Assembly (NCBI GenBank): GCA_018398805.1 | Contig: JAGFBZ010001572.1 | Span: 97,407 to 161,406 of the forward strand | Reading direction: 5' to 3' | Source: Hirundichthys speculiger | Taxonomy: Eukaryota > Chordata > Actinopteri > Beloniformes > Exocoetidae | Length of the DNA stretch: 64,000 bases | Part shown: positions 34,420-46,395 of the stretch, piece after piece | Layout: each line of letters opens with the position of its first letter | Numbering within the stretch: the stretch's first letter is position 1 | Position numbers and translations under genes: made by a program | Notes under the pieces: generated by a model | The model's input: only the letters and a program-made list of their open reading frames with translations | Database searches by the model: none | Told to the model about the DNA's origin: nothing

Positions 34420-35498
34420 TAGGGGTGCACGATAATTATCGGCCCGATAGTTACTGGAAATTATGACGTCATTTCCATAAGTCCAATATCATGACAAATA
34501 GCCAATAGATAACATATATTTTTGTCAACACGGCAGTGCCTCGCTCCCTCTGAAAACCCAAATAACCGGCAGTGAATGTTTTGTTCGAGTGACGTCGGCA
34601 TAATCAGAAAAATAATTTCTCAATAAGGAAAATCATGAATACCCCCTCATGCCAGAAAACAACTCGTTAACTCGGTCATTATTTTGGTAGTTGCTGACTT
34701 GAATTGATATTCAGAGTATTTTCCCTCATGTTACACATACAAAATAGAAAAAATAGAAAAGGCTGAAAGAACAATTAGCAAACGAGGAAACGGAGGAATT
34801 TATGTTACACCTTGAATGCAGCACAGCGTGCTGATGAAAACAAACAAACATGGCGGCGATGGAACTTCTTTAAAGTTTCAGAAGAAGATAGTTCACTGGT
34901 TATTTGTGACAAATGCTCCAAGTAAATTCCACGAGGAGGGAAAAATAGCACAAGCTTTAATACGTCAAACCTGATCAGCCATCTGAAACATAACCATCAC
35001 TTTTGAAAGTTTTAAAATGGTGCTAACAAGAGCTAACGCTAACATGAGCAAACCAGGAGCAGAGAATTCACCAGAACTTACACACATCAACAAGGCTTTT
35101 GAAAAATCCAAGAAATTAGCCAAAGATGACCCACGGGCAAAGGTGAAATGTTTGAATCCAACTTGTGTCAGTGCATTAATTTTCTATCTGTATTTATTTT
35201 TTGTAAACTTTTGGAATGTACTTTTTCAGTTAGTAATTCTGATGCATGTATTTCCATCAGTTCTAGGAGCCTTTATTTTTTATATCAGTCAGTAATGAAC
35301 CTTATTAAAGTTAATGTGAGATATCAAATAGGTTTGTTTGATAGCTTTAAGAAAATGTTTGAGAGGCTTCCAATAGTTTTTCATAGGAAAAAAAAAAAAA
35401 AGTCATGTAAAGAGTCAAAACTGTTTATGGTTTGGTTCATAGTATTGATGTAATGATCTTAGGTATATGTGTGTGTTATTGGTTATCGGTATCGGTTT
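34420..35498 (+). mobile_element. hAT family C, copy 3
   Basis: The left end is TAGGGGTGCACGATAATTAT. The right part ends near GTTATCGGTATCGGTTT, then an A-run, without the full terminus. At about 34850-35010 the plus strand keeps the BED-finger segment (V-I-C-D-K-C...S-N-L-I-S-H-L-K-H-N-H-H) with stops. A short frame at 35017-35295 continues into unrelated sequence. Internally deleted and inactive. Confidence 0.8.
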
Positions 35499-36399
35499 AA
35501 AAAAAAAAAAAAAAAAAAAGTCATTCTTAAACACTGTTTATCAATACGTTAAGCCTTGAGCTAATTCCTTCCGACAGCTACGTGTCTCAAAAATCATGCC
35601 ATGGCGCCTGAGCAATATCCCACATGGGATTGATATTCCACATTAGATATTAATATCACTGGACAGCCATGGTGACCTGACCCCATTTTTAATACAACAG
35701 GTAACGAAGGTCAATCAAGGCTCCAGCGCTAAAAATAAACCGGTGCTGTTGGCGATCTGGCAGCAGTTTTTATTAATGGGTCACCTCTATCAAAGGAGGC
35801 GCGTCCTCTGCTGAGGTGGCAGCAAGGTGTCATGGGTAATTCTCTACATATGATACACAGCTTGGCCAAAGAGAAAAAAAAAAAACTAAGTCACCACCTG
35901 GATTTAACTGAGCAAACAGGTGATTAATGAGCTTCAGGTGACAACAAGTTATTTAACGCTGACTGAGTAGCTTCTCACTCCTGGGACGACCACAACAACC
36001 TGTGGTCACGGAGCAGATGTTGCTCCGTTTCAGGAGGATTTAATTATTGGTCTGCAGCCGAGCAGACAAAACGACCGAGAAGGTGACTGGAAACACTGAA
36101 ACTGAGTTGAGGGTCGTCCAGTTATTGGAACCCTGGAAGGATGACATGTTGTCAGGGAGGGAAAAAACCAAGACAAAACTTAATTTAAACACTAAAAATG
36201 GACTCAGGATTTTTTTCTTTTTGTAAACAGTGAAGAGCATTTCCATCTTCCAGGTAATGAGGCTGAACAGTTATGAAGCCTCAAGAAAAATATCTACCAG
36301 TGAGACTAAAATCACGTGGTTTTATCCTCAGTTTAAGAGCTTCCAAACACTGGACGATTTGTATTCGCTTAATCGTGGGTTCGATAGCACGACTTGATA
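35499..36399. other. Unique intronic sequence
   Basis: Poly(A)-rich start, then ordinary sequence. No gene or repeat recognised. Confidence 0.45.
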
Positions 36400-36740
36400 G
36401 CACGTTATGCTCCTAATAGAGCTCTTCGCTCTCAGAGTGCAGGATTACTCGTTGTTCCTAGAATATCTAAAAGTAGATTTGATGGACGAACCTTCCGCTA
36501 CCAGGCACCTTTATTATGGAACCAGCTACCAGTTTTAAAAGTAAACTGAAAACATTTCTGTTTCAGTAAAGCCTACAGTTAGTCTAAACTATAGTGTGTA
36601 GGGGCTAATAGTTATAACCATAGTTATAGGAGCTCAGACTAGAGTAGCTCGTCTTAATCACAGCTTCATCATAGCTATGCTGCTATAGGCCTACGCTGCA
36701 GGGAGACGCCAACATGATCTGCTGAGTGGTGCCTCCACTG
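36400..36740 (+). mobile_element. L2-like LINE 3' fragment (decayed)
   Basis: The stretch with GTTCCTAGAATATCTAAAAG, then TTATTATGGAACCAGCTACC, ACTGAAAACATTTCTGTTTC and ATGCTGCTATAGGCC follows the end of the reverse-transcriptase frame and the 3' UTR of L2-type fish LINEs. Frames are broken and the true 3' end is not visible. Confidence 0.6.
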
Positions 36741-37665
36741 CTCTTCTCCCTTTCCTCCTCCCTTCTTCCTCCTCCAGCTCATTCCATAGAATGTCAGAAT
36801 AAGTCGCTTCTGCTGGTCACGTCTCATTTCTGCAATAACATGTGTTTGGGGGGGTCGTTTCTGTCTCGTTTCTGTCTCGATAAACCGAACGTCCAGGATT
36901 CATCAGGCTCAAACTGACAAAAAGAGAAATGCATCAAAAGTCCAGACTCGAGCTCCTCTGGGAACCGTCAGGAAGATCTGATGCACTGGTCTGACCGTCC
37001 CATCACCAGTATGAGATCCAAGTGAATAATTAATGGACTGCGGATGGAAATGAACGACGTTACATAAGCGTATGAAGACGACGTCGCATCAAACGTGGGC
37101 CTCAGTCTGAGCCGCAATAAAAGACTCAAGTGCACTCGTCTGGAGAGTCTGGCGCGTCGACCCAGAATAACCCATTCAAGGCTGCTCCACGGCAAAAACA
37201 TGAAATTAGAGGGGACTCTGAACATCCTGCAATCAGACGGGCCGGCCCACCCTCAGCCGGAAGCGAGACAGAACCGAGACTTCAACAGTCGGAGGAGTCT
37301 CTTCTCCACAGCGTTCATTAAATTCGGCTCTGAAAGTCACGCTGAATTACAGAGTCCTACCACACGAGGATAATTCTGTTATTTAACATGCACTCACTGA
37401 TTACGGCTCTGGATAACAGACCCGTCGGTACGCTAAAACGACCCGGCGGTTAAATCGACACGTCTCCGTGTCTTTATGGCACTAAAGTTACACCGGGCTG
37501 CTTTAATTTCAGCAGCTTGTAACACATGAACCGAGAACTCATCGCAGGGGTTGTCACAGTTTTGTCGCAGCCCGGTTCGTCCCGTCAAACCAACAGGACG
37601 TCTCCGGGAGCACGAGCAACCCTCCACAGCTAATGAACCCACAGCGTCTTCATGGTGGTACTTAC
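36741..37665. other. Intron downstream (minus strand) of exon B
   Basis: Unique sequence, moderately GC-rich at 37080-37300. Frames here lack known domains. Confidence 0.45.
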
Positions 37666-37697
37666 AAACTGCCTCTTCGGGGAAGACTCAGCTCCTT
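37666..37697 (-). CDS. mast4: MAST kinase N-terminal exon B (KELSLPRRGS)
   Basis: A 32-nt internal exon on the minus strand encodes K-E-L-S-L-P-R-R-G-S plus TT. The acceptor is TTTTTCCTCCACAG and the donor is GTAAGTACC, both strong. In MAST2 and MAST4 this peptide lies immediately before F-C-R-T-S-N-R-K-S-L, and the leftover TT would make Phe with the next exon, as in those proteins. It starts in phase 0, so it joins exon A (ending in a complete CAG codon) without a frame change. The G-S wording fits MAST2/MAST4 better than MAST3, and an MDESS-type first exon fits MAST4/MAST3, hence mast4. The downstream exon is outside the window. Confidence 0.88.
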
Positions 37698-38214
37698 CTG
37701 TGGAGGAAAAACAGAAACAAGACAGATCCGTCAGACCAAACAGACATTTGTTTTCATTAATGTTCAATGAATTAAGAACTGAATGAAGTGTCATCAGGAT
37801 AATCGATTATAAGCTGGAGGGTAAAGTTCTGGGAACTGCTCAAAAAAAGAAAAATCATTAAAAATACCAGTGTTCAGCAAGTATCATCTTCCTGTGACCC
37901 GTTACTGTGTCCTAAACCCTGACTTTGTAATAATGTGTGTCAGCACAGCCGTTATTAAAACTCTCCTGACCTTTGGGTCAGCCGGGCTCATTAACGGGAA
38001 ACTCCAGCAGGACGCAACAGCAGGTAGGGCTTTAAAGCCGCCGTAATTATGTGCTGGAGAACAAATACCTGGGAGTCTGAACGCAACACAACCCCGTCAC
38101 TTTATTCTGGTCCGGTTCTCTGCATAAAGGCGGCGTGCAAATCCCTGTAACGGTTTCTGAAAAGGAGTTTTTTTTTGTTTTTAACTGTAAGGAGGACGCC
38201 GTGTTTGCAGAATC
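37698..38214. other. Intron upstream (minus strand) of exon B
   Basis: It contains the pyrimidine-rich acceptor region of exon B next to 37698 and otherwise nothing recognised. Confidence 0.45.
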
Positions 38215-38222
38215 GACTCCAC

Positions 38223-38633
38223 TAGAGCTGAGCGATTTTATCGACTCTGCGATATATATCGATTTTTCAGCCGCGGGTATCGATATTCTAAGCTTCTTTC
38301 TAAACCCCCGTGTCCCACCTTTAAAAGCTTGCAGGCAACAATTTGTACTGTTTAAATAAATGAAACTATTTTTTCTCAACAAATCTTTTATTCATTTTGT
38401 CCAGCATTTGCAAGCTGCCTGTCAGCCATATAATGTGTAATTGATGCTTTCAGTTCAATCAATTCAAACAAAGTCATTGGAACACACAGGATGTCACCAC
38501 CAAATCACTTTGTCCCTTTAAAATCTTTCAGAAAATGATGTGAATGTGTTGTAAGATAAATATCGATATATATCGTATCGTGAGTCGAATATCGCGTATC
38601 GTATCGTGAGATTAGTGTATCGCTACAGCCTTA
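38223..38633 (+). mobile_element. hAT-type MITE family I, copy 2
   Basis: Ends TAGAGCTGAGCGATTTTATC and inverse TAAGGCTGTAGCGATACAC, with the perfect duplication GACTCCAC at 38215-38222 and 38634-38641. About 410 bp. Confidence 0.9.
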
Positions 38634-38731
38634 GACTCCACCTGAGCCTGGTTAGACCAAAAAGAAGCCTGGAAGTCAGACTGAACACAGTGTGAACAGT
38701 ATGAAGGTGATTCACTTTCTTAATCAAGCTA

Positions 38732-39160
38732 CAGTGATCCCTTGCCAATTCGCACTTTAAGTTCCGCGGTTTTAGTTATTCGCGGATTTTTCAGAAATAT
38801 ATAATATTAAAAAAAAAAAGAAAATCAAGAAAAAATTGCGGAAACATCACAGGATATTGTGTGCGTTCTCTCGCAGTGAAGAAATGTTGTGAACCAGCCT
38901 GGCCCCTTTAAGAAGGTGGCCTAATGGGTAATGGTGTGGCCTTATGGGTAATGTAGTGTGTGTGTCGTGGGACGGCAGAATGAAAACGAGGTTAGATGAA
39001 AGAGCGGTTTGTTTACTACGGTTCAGAGACCAGAGGCTGTGAAGGTAACAGAAAGACCACAGTTGAGCCTTTGTCTTGTTTTGCTACTTTTTTGCGGTTT
39101 TTAAACATATTTTAAACACATTATTTAGGCTCGAGGGGCTACGGCTCACAGGGTTCACTG
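38732..39160 (+). mobile_element. pogo/Tigger-like MITE family H, copy 1
   Basis: The left end is CAGTGATCCCTTGCCAATTC and the right end inverse is CAGTGAACCC, with TA on both sides (38730-38731 and 39161-39162). CAGTGATCCCT..GC ends are typical of Tigger/pogo elements. It is shorter than copies 2 and 3 by internal deletion. Confidence 0.82.
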
Positions 39161-39162
39161 TA

Positions 39163-40261
39163 ATGTTTCTTTCGTGGCTCCTTCATTAATTCCCTCCCTC
39201 TGAATGCAGAGCGACTTAATTCTTATTTATTCAACTCAAATCAAATTATTACCTGATAAACAAAAAGCCGCTGTGTGCCAGATCTGATTATAAAAGACGA
39301 GGGTGTGTGTTTAATTAAAATGGCAGAGGCTTTTTCCGTCTTTAAACCGGGGGAACGCGTTCGATCAGTAAACTGGGGCAGAATTCAAAGTCACAATCAG
39401 ACCTCCGTCTCCGGCTGCAGCTTCACGGATTCAAAGACGCAGCGGACATCAGAGGAGGTGTGGGGTTTGTTAAGTCTTCATTAACTCATTCAACAGGTGG
39501 AATAAAAACAACGACTAGTCAGAGGCACGAGTCAGATGAAACGCAGCTGGAGTTCCTCTGAATTCTGATCCTTGAAATGCTGCAGGATGTACAGAGATGA
39601 CGGCAGTCACACGAGGGGCCGAGTCCAGGGGCCCAACACACAGAGCCCCCATTGATCCCTGACGGATTATGCTTTTTCACGAGCTCATGACTTAAAGGAT
39701 CATGCTGTTAGCAAACATGCAGAACTGGAAAGCATATTACAGTAAAAAACAAAAACAAAACAGCGATCATGCGTGGCAGCTCTACAAGTGTTTCTTTTGT
39801 CTCCGCTATAATCTCGTCTGGACGCCGCGGCAGATTTTAGTCGAGGCCGAACGTGAAAGGCAGGGAGGACGACGAGTGAAAAACAGGCCAGTTACACAGT
39901 TTTTCCTTAAATTTTCAAATCTACACCCGCGCCGAGTCATCAAAATAAAACCACTGCGACCCCAGAAGAAGAGAGAAAAACAAAGATGGATTTACAGGTG
40001 TGAAATCAGCTTCAAATGCAGACTCGCTGGGTTTCACTTTCGTCCTGAAGGTGAACGAAATCACCTGGAGGACAGGATTCATGGCGCCCTTCAATGTCGG
40101 CTGAGAAATCAGATTTTCAGAGTTCCAAATGGGAAATTTAAACTGGAACGACCCCCCCCCCCCTCCAAGTTGGCTTTAAAACTCTCACACCGACCGCAAA
40201 ACCTGAGAAGCTGCAGCCTTGAAGTCTTTATCGCTTATTCATATTTCTTAAAATTTTGAGC
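39163..40261. other. Unique sequence with a 185-codon open frame
   Basis: Frame 39702-40259 on the plus strand is the longest non-repeat frame in the window. It is rich in basic residues, contains a C-run-encoded proline stretch, shows no domain I recognise and has no evident promoter or splice structure. Probably chance. Confidence 0.4.
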
Positions 40262-40269
40262 ATCATAAT

Positions 40270-41295
40270 TAGGGGTGTGAAAAAAAACGATTTGGCAATA
40301 AATCGCGATTTTCGGCCATCCAATATAATATAAATTTTTCAGCTCCTAATATCAATTTTTTCAAAAACACTAATAATAAACCATAAATAGGTTGTTTTGA
40401 AGCAAATAGTTTTGACTCAATTAGTCCTCTGAATGATCAATACCATCTGATGAACATATACAGTGATCCCTTGCCAATTTGCGGTTTAATTTCCGGGGTT
40501 TTAGTTATTCTTGAATTTTTCAGAAATATATTATATAATTTATAAAAAAATTGTAAAAATCGCAGAAACATCACAGGATGTTGTGCGTGTTCTCTCACAG
40601 CGAAGAAATGTTGTGAGCCAGCCTGGCCCCTTTAAGAAGATGGCCTTATGGGTAATGGTGTGGCCTTATGGGTAATGTAGTGTGCGTGTCGTAGGACGGC
40701 GGAACAAAAACGGGGTTAGATGAAAAGTGTAGTGAGCATCAACAGCAGCCCAGCGTGTATAGATTTACATTCTCTGTTAACCGACAGGAGCCCAACAATA
40801 CAACCTGTGTGATGTTACAAGTTCCTGCAGTGCCAGAATAAAGTTCCCGTTCCATGCAGAGAAAACCGGATCTTTCTTTTGTTGTTGTTAGCGTGTTAGC
40901 CGCTAATTACGAGCCAAAAATAGCACAATACCAGCGGTTTCTTTACTACGGTTCAGAGACCAGAGGCTGTGAAGGTAACAGAAAGACCACAGTTGAGCCT
41001 TTGTCTTGTTTCCTGCAGTGCCTCGATACTTTTTTGCAGTTTTTAAACATATTTTAAACACATTATTTGTCCAGTTCGCGGATTTTGATTTTCACATGGG
41101 GGTGCGCCGGTCCCCATTAACCATGAAAAATAAGGGATCACTGTACAACAACTTAATTTTTCATCTCTACTTTAACTTAATATTAACTGGGTAGAATATC
41201 GCAATATATCGTGATATCACGATAATGTGATAATATCATATTGTGACCCAAGTATCGTGATGCATATCGTATTGCCTTGCCAATACTCACCCCTA
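40270..41295 (+). mobile_element. hAT family B, copy 7, interrupted by H2
   Basis: TAGGGGTGTG end and inverse TAGGGGTGAGTATTGGCAAGG end, with the perfect duplication ATCATAAT at 40262-40269 and 41296-41303. The nested element at 40461-41143 sits at GAACATATA of the MITE body, a site seen empty in other B copies. Confidence 0.92.
40461..41143 (+). mobile_element. pogo/Tigger-like MITE family H, copy 2 (nested in B7)
   Basis: Ends CAGTGATCCCTTGCCAATTT and inverse CAGTGATCCCTTATTTTTC, with TA on both sides (40459-40460 and 41144-41145). The interior has a direct repeat of GGCCTTATGGGTAATG and no transposase. Confidence 0.9.
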
Positions 41296-41303
41296 ATCAT
41301 AAT

Positions 41304-42220
41304 ATCAGCCGAACACGCAGGTCAACACATATCTGAACACGTGACCCCTCCCTCTTCATTTTGTGGGCATCGGCACAGCAGAGTACGATGTCGGCTCAGC
41401 GATAACCGGCCCGTTCGGAGACTAAGCTGACTGTTTTCCGAGTTGTTGAGTTCCGAAGCAGTTACCTCTGGTGGGAAGTCGTTCCCAGCTCTGGCAGCCA
41501 TCGTCACAGCTGTATGACACGCCTCCAAACAACAGAGGACGTGATTAAAAACCGCCCACGTTCATTCAGGGGATCCCGCTGACCGATAATAGAGGTCCAT
41601 CAAGGCTGAACAGCATCACTGCCCAACAGCGAGCAGGTTCTCAGTTCAAATATCAGCTTCTTTGTGAATTTGAGATTCGTAAAACTCTTAAAAACTGCAT
41701 TATTTTGCTGGTCTGGGGTCAAATGACAAAACAGTCCAGTCACCCCTTCACCTCTTCGTCACAGCGCCAGTAGCAGCTCTCCACTTTAACAAGATGAAAC
41801 AACAACAACCAACAAGATGAGCTGCAGACTCGCCAACAACCCATTATTGCTGCCAACTTAATTTCACGACAAACTTCCTCACCAGCGTTAAATGTAGCAA
41901 CGCACCGGACAAACTGGGAATAAATTTAATTCGAGGGTGTTGCCCAACAGTCTCGTGAGCTTTGAGCTCTCACTTTCCACCGCTCACCTCCACCTGCCCA
42001 GCAGCAGCAGCAGCCTGACCGTGAGCCGCGCATGCCAATATCCTTGGGCTCTTTTCCTCGTACGTACTTCTCAAGTCAGAACAGGAGCCGTCGAAGTTTT
42101 CTTTCACGGACCAATAGCAAACAATTAAATGCACTCGCATCAAAACAACAACAAAGAAAAACCCCACCAAAAACACGGAAACGTAATTTTTTAGGCCATA
42201 TGACCTGGACCTAAACCTAA
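41304..42220. other. Unique intronic sequence
   Basis: No gene or interspersed repeat recognised. A short CAG/AGC run lies at about 41998-42014. Confidence 0.45.
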
Positions 42221-42222
42221 TA

Positions 42223-43065
42223 CAGCTGTATCTCTACTTACGAACGTCTCTACATACGAAATTTTTCAGGTTACGAAACGCCTCAACGGGAAAATATTGC
42301 CTCTAGTTACGAAAGAAATTTCAGGATATGAAAGGCAAAAATACAGTAGCGCTGCTACTCGCAGCTCCCAGAGTTTACTGAACGTAAACATACTTGTCGG
42401 CTCTGTATCTCGGTTTGAAAGCGGTGCGTCCGAGCTGCTATGCCATTGGCTATCGCTTAGCATCTTCCTGGCATCCCACTGGCTATCGCTTAGCATCTTC
42501 CTGGCATCCCACTGGCTATCGCTTAGCATCTTCCTGGCATCCCACTGGCTATCGCTTAGCATCTTCCTGGCATCCCATTGGCTATCGCTTAGCATCTTTC
42601 TGGCATCCCATTGGCTAGGAGGGCCCCTTGTCTGAATGAGCGTAACCCAGCAACCAGGTAAACAAACAATTTTTACCTCCACCAAGGAGGTTATGTTTTT
42701 GCCGCCGTTAATCTGTCTGTCTGTGTTCAAGATAACTCAAAAAGTTATGGATGGATTTTGATTAAATTTTCAGGAGTTGTCAGAAATGTGAAAAGGAAGA
42801 ACCGATTTCATTTTGGGTGTGATCCGGAAGAAATCCTGGATTCTGAATCACTTTCAAATTTTCAATAATTGTTCCGCTTGGTGGAGGTCTGCACTCTCTG
42901 AGTGCTTTTATAGTTCTAACATGTATTTCTTATAGGTTTTCATGTCATTTCATGTATTATTTATAATTAATAAAAACAATTATGTTTGGCTTGGAACAGA
43001 TATGGGCATTTACATGGAAAAACTACTTCCAGAACCAATTATTTTGGTTAATAGAGGTACTACTG
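42223..43065 (+). mobile_element. pogo/Tigger-like element family G, copy 2
   Basis: The left end is CAGCTGTATCTCTACTTACG and the right end inverse is CAGTAGTACCTCTATTAACC, with TA at 42221-42222 and 43066-43067. It is homologous to G1 along its length but carries an expanded 33-bp minisatellite. No transposase. Confidence 0.87.
42447..42611. repeat. 33-bp minisatellite, 5 units, inside G2
   Basis: Five consecutive units starting TGGCTATCGCTTAGCATC and ending GGCATCCCAC/T at 33-bp spacing (42447, 42480, 42513, 42546, 42579). The related element G1 has one unit, so the array grew after the copies separated. The unit length is divisible by 3, which creates the periodic open frames on both strands. 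Confidence 0.95.
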
Positions 43066-43067
43066 TA

Positions 43068-44745
43068 GTTACAAACACACAAAGAGAACTCAAATATTTT
43101 TTTTTTAATCACCTTCAGCTTGAGATTGTGTGGTTCAGTCAACACGTTCGTTCAGCTCATTTACTTAGATTTCATTAAAAAACTTGGCCTCTGAAAGACA
43201 CTGAAGGATGGATACATAAAAGGGATAAATAAAAAAATCAGACCACATGATGCTGCTGTTGCTACAGCATCTGTTGATGCGCAGCGCACAAGCCAAGGAC
43301 GAACATCAGCCACAGTCAGAAGGAAATCGAGCGTAGATCACTAAATCCTCCTCGGACAACACTGTTTAATTACAGTAGATTCTTGGGGGAGTCGGGTGTT
43401 TCATCACCTCCTGCTCTCTCGTATCACATCTGTGAGGCTAATGTAAAAGCTTTCCATCTCTAAATCAGGCCGGTAAATAACCAGGTCCAGGGATCGGCTT
43501 CTTCTTTTTTTGTTTGTGGCTGATTTTTATCAGCAGATGCTTTATTGTCCATTAATAACCTGATAAAAGGGGAGCTCTTTTGTTTCCAGCGTTGTAGGAC
43601 ATGGACTCGATGTGTATCGGCTGCTACAGTCAGCAGAAAAAACGCTAAGCCCCACTCTCCCATCGCTATCAATTAGGGCTTAATGTCTGGCTTCTCATGC
43701 TGCCCAGATAAAACCAAGGGCAGAGAGTTTCCTTCAGGGACACGACCGCAGCCAACACATCGCTAATTACCGCGCCGCAAATGACTAACGCTGCTGAGTT
43801 ACCCACCAATCACGGCCCTCCAGATCACAGTGTGAAGCCCCAGATATAAATACACATATTCATGTGAAATCAATTCCTGCCTCAGGAAAGTATTTACCTC
43901 AACTTAGAGCAATCTTGTGACGACTTCTCTGGGGGTTTTTTTTGCTTTTGATTCCTGACACTTGTGACACATTTCCGAGAAAGCAAAGCTCGTGCAGCGA
44001 AAGCGGCTCCATTACCGACTGTAGATGTATTCAGGCGGCTCGGCGTGACACGGTTTTAATGACTCGGAGCAGAAAAGTCTTACCTCCAACTACTGTCGGG
44101 CTTTGGCTTTGCATAAAAAGACAAGGTTTTCTCGTGCAAACAGGGCAGAGGTGAGCAAACTGGTGTTGGAGAATCCAAATGAATGCATGATCCATAAAAG
44201 GTCTTTTAAGAGCTCCGGAAAGTACGAACTTTGAGCTCACAGAAACCTGACTTCCAAACGGGTTTTAAAATAATGTAATGTCTACGTTGCAGGTGATAAC
44301 TTGAACCATTTCATGCGCTTTTTTCACTCCCCTGTACATCTGAGTGAGCAGACAGCAAGAGGAGCTTAGTTTTTTTTTTTTTTTTTTTTTTCCTAAAGAT
44401 GACACCAAACCTTTGTGACTGTAGGGAACCAAACAGCTGCAGGACATCGCCAGTTCGCACCTTTAAAAGGGGGTTATACTGTTCTTTTCCATGTTCATCT
44501 ATGATGTTGCAATAATGAATAATCAGCTGACACGTGACCAGAGACCAAAAACAAAGATTGAGCTGCATGTATGTCGTAGCAGACCCTGTTTATGAGCAAG
44601 AAACTGACTTCATGAAGTCTTGTGGACGTTGAGTGAACTTTGCGAGATCACCAGCAGAACTTCCTTGCAAGGCCGCGGTCTGCAGCTGGGGCACATCTGT
44701 GCAGCCCAACTGGATTTTCAGATATTAACTGTCACGAACACACAC
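43068..44745. other. Unique intronic sequence, T-run at 44370-44391
   Basis: No gene or repeat recognised. About 43640-43880 is repeat-free and AT-rich with TAAT-containing words (ATCAATTAGGGCTTAATG, CGCTAATTACCGC), suggestive of but not proof of a conserved non-coding element. Confidence 0.45.
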
Positions 44746-44748
44746 CTA

Positions 44749-45571
44749 GGCCCCGATCTTCCGCCAGATCTTCTAAAGTTGCTATCAAGGGATAGCGAGT
44801 AGCGGGAGGGGCGTTCCCCTGCAAAGAACGCAATCTTCCACCTCGCTAAACCCGCTATCCCACCTGCACTAACCGCTACATTATCCATAGGAGTGGTTAG
44901 GGCGTTCCACCTGTTAAACCAATCAGTGCGTCAGCAGCCGTTGCCTTTAAGAGCAGGTTGCGCTACCCGCTAACCGCTATGGAGCATCTCTTCATCCAGA
45001 TCAGAGCAGCTCTCGTGTGCAGCTCATCTGGGACTCTGATGTAGAGCTTCCTCCTCTTCCTTCCTCCTCCTCCTCTGCACTGATATATACATAAAAATAT
45101 TTTGACACAGACAATTCCTATCAGCTACCTGAAAGTCCCAGATAGTTGGCGTCCTCCCAGTAAACACGCTCTGATCGTCTATGGTTTAACTGTTTAGCAA
45201 GCCGTTTAAGACGATGCTATTTTCTCAGGGGTTCAACTGAGGCCAGATGACGCTTTTTATACAAGAGTTAATTTCAGAGGTAGACCGTTTGTGCACGTCC
45301 ACATGTGACCAGGTGGACGCACATTGATGCCATTTGGACGCGTCGAAATGCGGGTAGCGGGTGGTCTGACCACGGTATGACCTCGGTGTCTAACCGCAAG
45401 ATTCCGAGTTTGCGGAAAGGGCAAACGACACGCCCATTGCCACACCTACAAAGTGAGTAAGGGAGTCGGCATAGCGGATAGCGGCTTTAGCGAGAGGAAG
45501 ATTGCATTAGCGGTTAGCAGAGCTTCCTAAACCCGCAATTTGCAGGTAGCGGCTAGTGTACAATTGGGGCC
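44749..45571. mobile_element. PIF/Harbinger-like MITE family K
   Basis: The left end is GGCCCCGATCTTCCGCC and the right end inverse is GGCCCCAATTGTACACTAGC. CTA lies on both sides (44746-44748 and 45572-45574), fitting a 3-bp duplication. Subterminal parts form long imperfect inverted repeats (GCTATC/GATAGC-rich, AACGCAATCTTCCACCTCGC against GCGAGAGGAAGATTGC). No transposase or MADF frame. Confidence 0.72.
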
Positions 45572-45721
45572 CTAGACCCTGAACGATAATAATAATAAAC
45601 GGAGCAGGAACGTAGCAAAGGCCATTTTTAGTCTGTACTGTCTGCTACTGTCCACCTGTGTGTGTAGGTGTGTTCAGGGTGCCGACTGCCGTGGTGACCG
45701 GTGATCTAGTCCTCTGACCAT

Positions 45722-46395
45722 CTCAAAGACGTGACTTCGTGTTCGGGTAGGAATCGGTACAGTTAGTCTCGGGTCCGGTCGGTGCTCTCTGACAAGCTGG
45801 GTCCGCATTTACTCGAGAGAGAGGTAAAGATATTAGCGGTGGCAGTTAATGTCAGGACTCGGGGCAGTTTAATTAATTATTAACGTGGCATGTTTATCAT
45901 AAATCAATCGTGTTGCCGTAGCGTGTTATTAGCGGTTTGCCCGGCAGCTGTAAAGCACAACGGATCACCAACATGACAACGTTGGATGAGAGAACATATT
46001 TATGACACGTCCTGACCGGTGTAGGCTATTAGCATTAGCAGTTGCTACCAATAGCATCTGTATTCACAAAGAAAATAACAACGTGGATTTATTGTTGTTT
46101 ACATCACGTAGCCTATGTAGCAACTGAACCGGAGAAGACAACTTTAGGTAAGAAAATCAAGTTTTATTCAACGCTAGACAACTTTTAACATGAGCAACTA
46201 TGGGCTGGATTGTCTCCGTTCTATTCGGGTAAGTGTCGTGATCGAAAAACTGAAGACTCGGGTCGGGCCGATTCTGGGTCCAAATATTTCAGGTCCATTC
46301 GGGTTCAGACTCCCGGACTTATGATAACAGCTCGGGTCGGGTCGGTTTCGGGTCGAATTTTTACGGGTCCATTCGGGTTCGGGAGCACGACTTAA
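45722..46395 (+). mobile_element. hAT-type element family F, copy 2 (ends lost)
   Basis: It follows F1 and F3 from GTGACTTCGTGTTCGGGTAG through GGATTTATTGTTGTTTACATC to GGGTCCATTCGGGTTCGGG. The TAGAGGTCTTC termini are missing on both sides. It contains the uninterrupted CATCACGTAGCCTATGTAG site that is split by A5 in copy 3. Confidence 0.82.

Noticed and set aside
39702..40259. 185-codon plus-strand open frame
   Set aside because: Longest non-repeat frame, but it has no domain, ordinary intronic base composition, no promoter or splice signals and a proline run from a C tract; chance is the simpler explanation.
42297..42635. Repetitive 112-codon frame in G2
   Set aside because: Produced by the 33-bp minisatellite inside a transposon.
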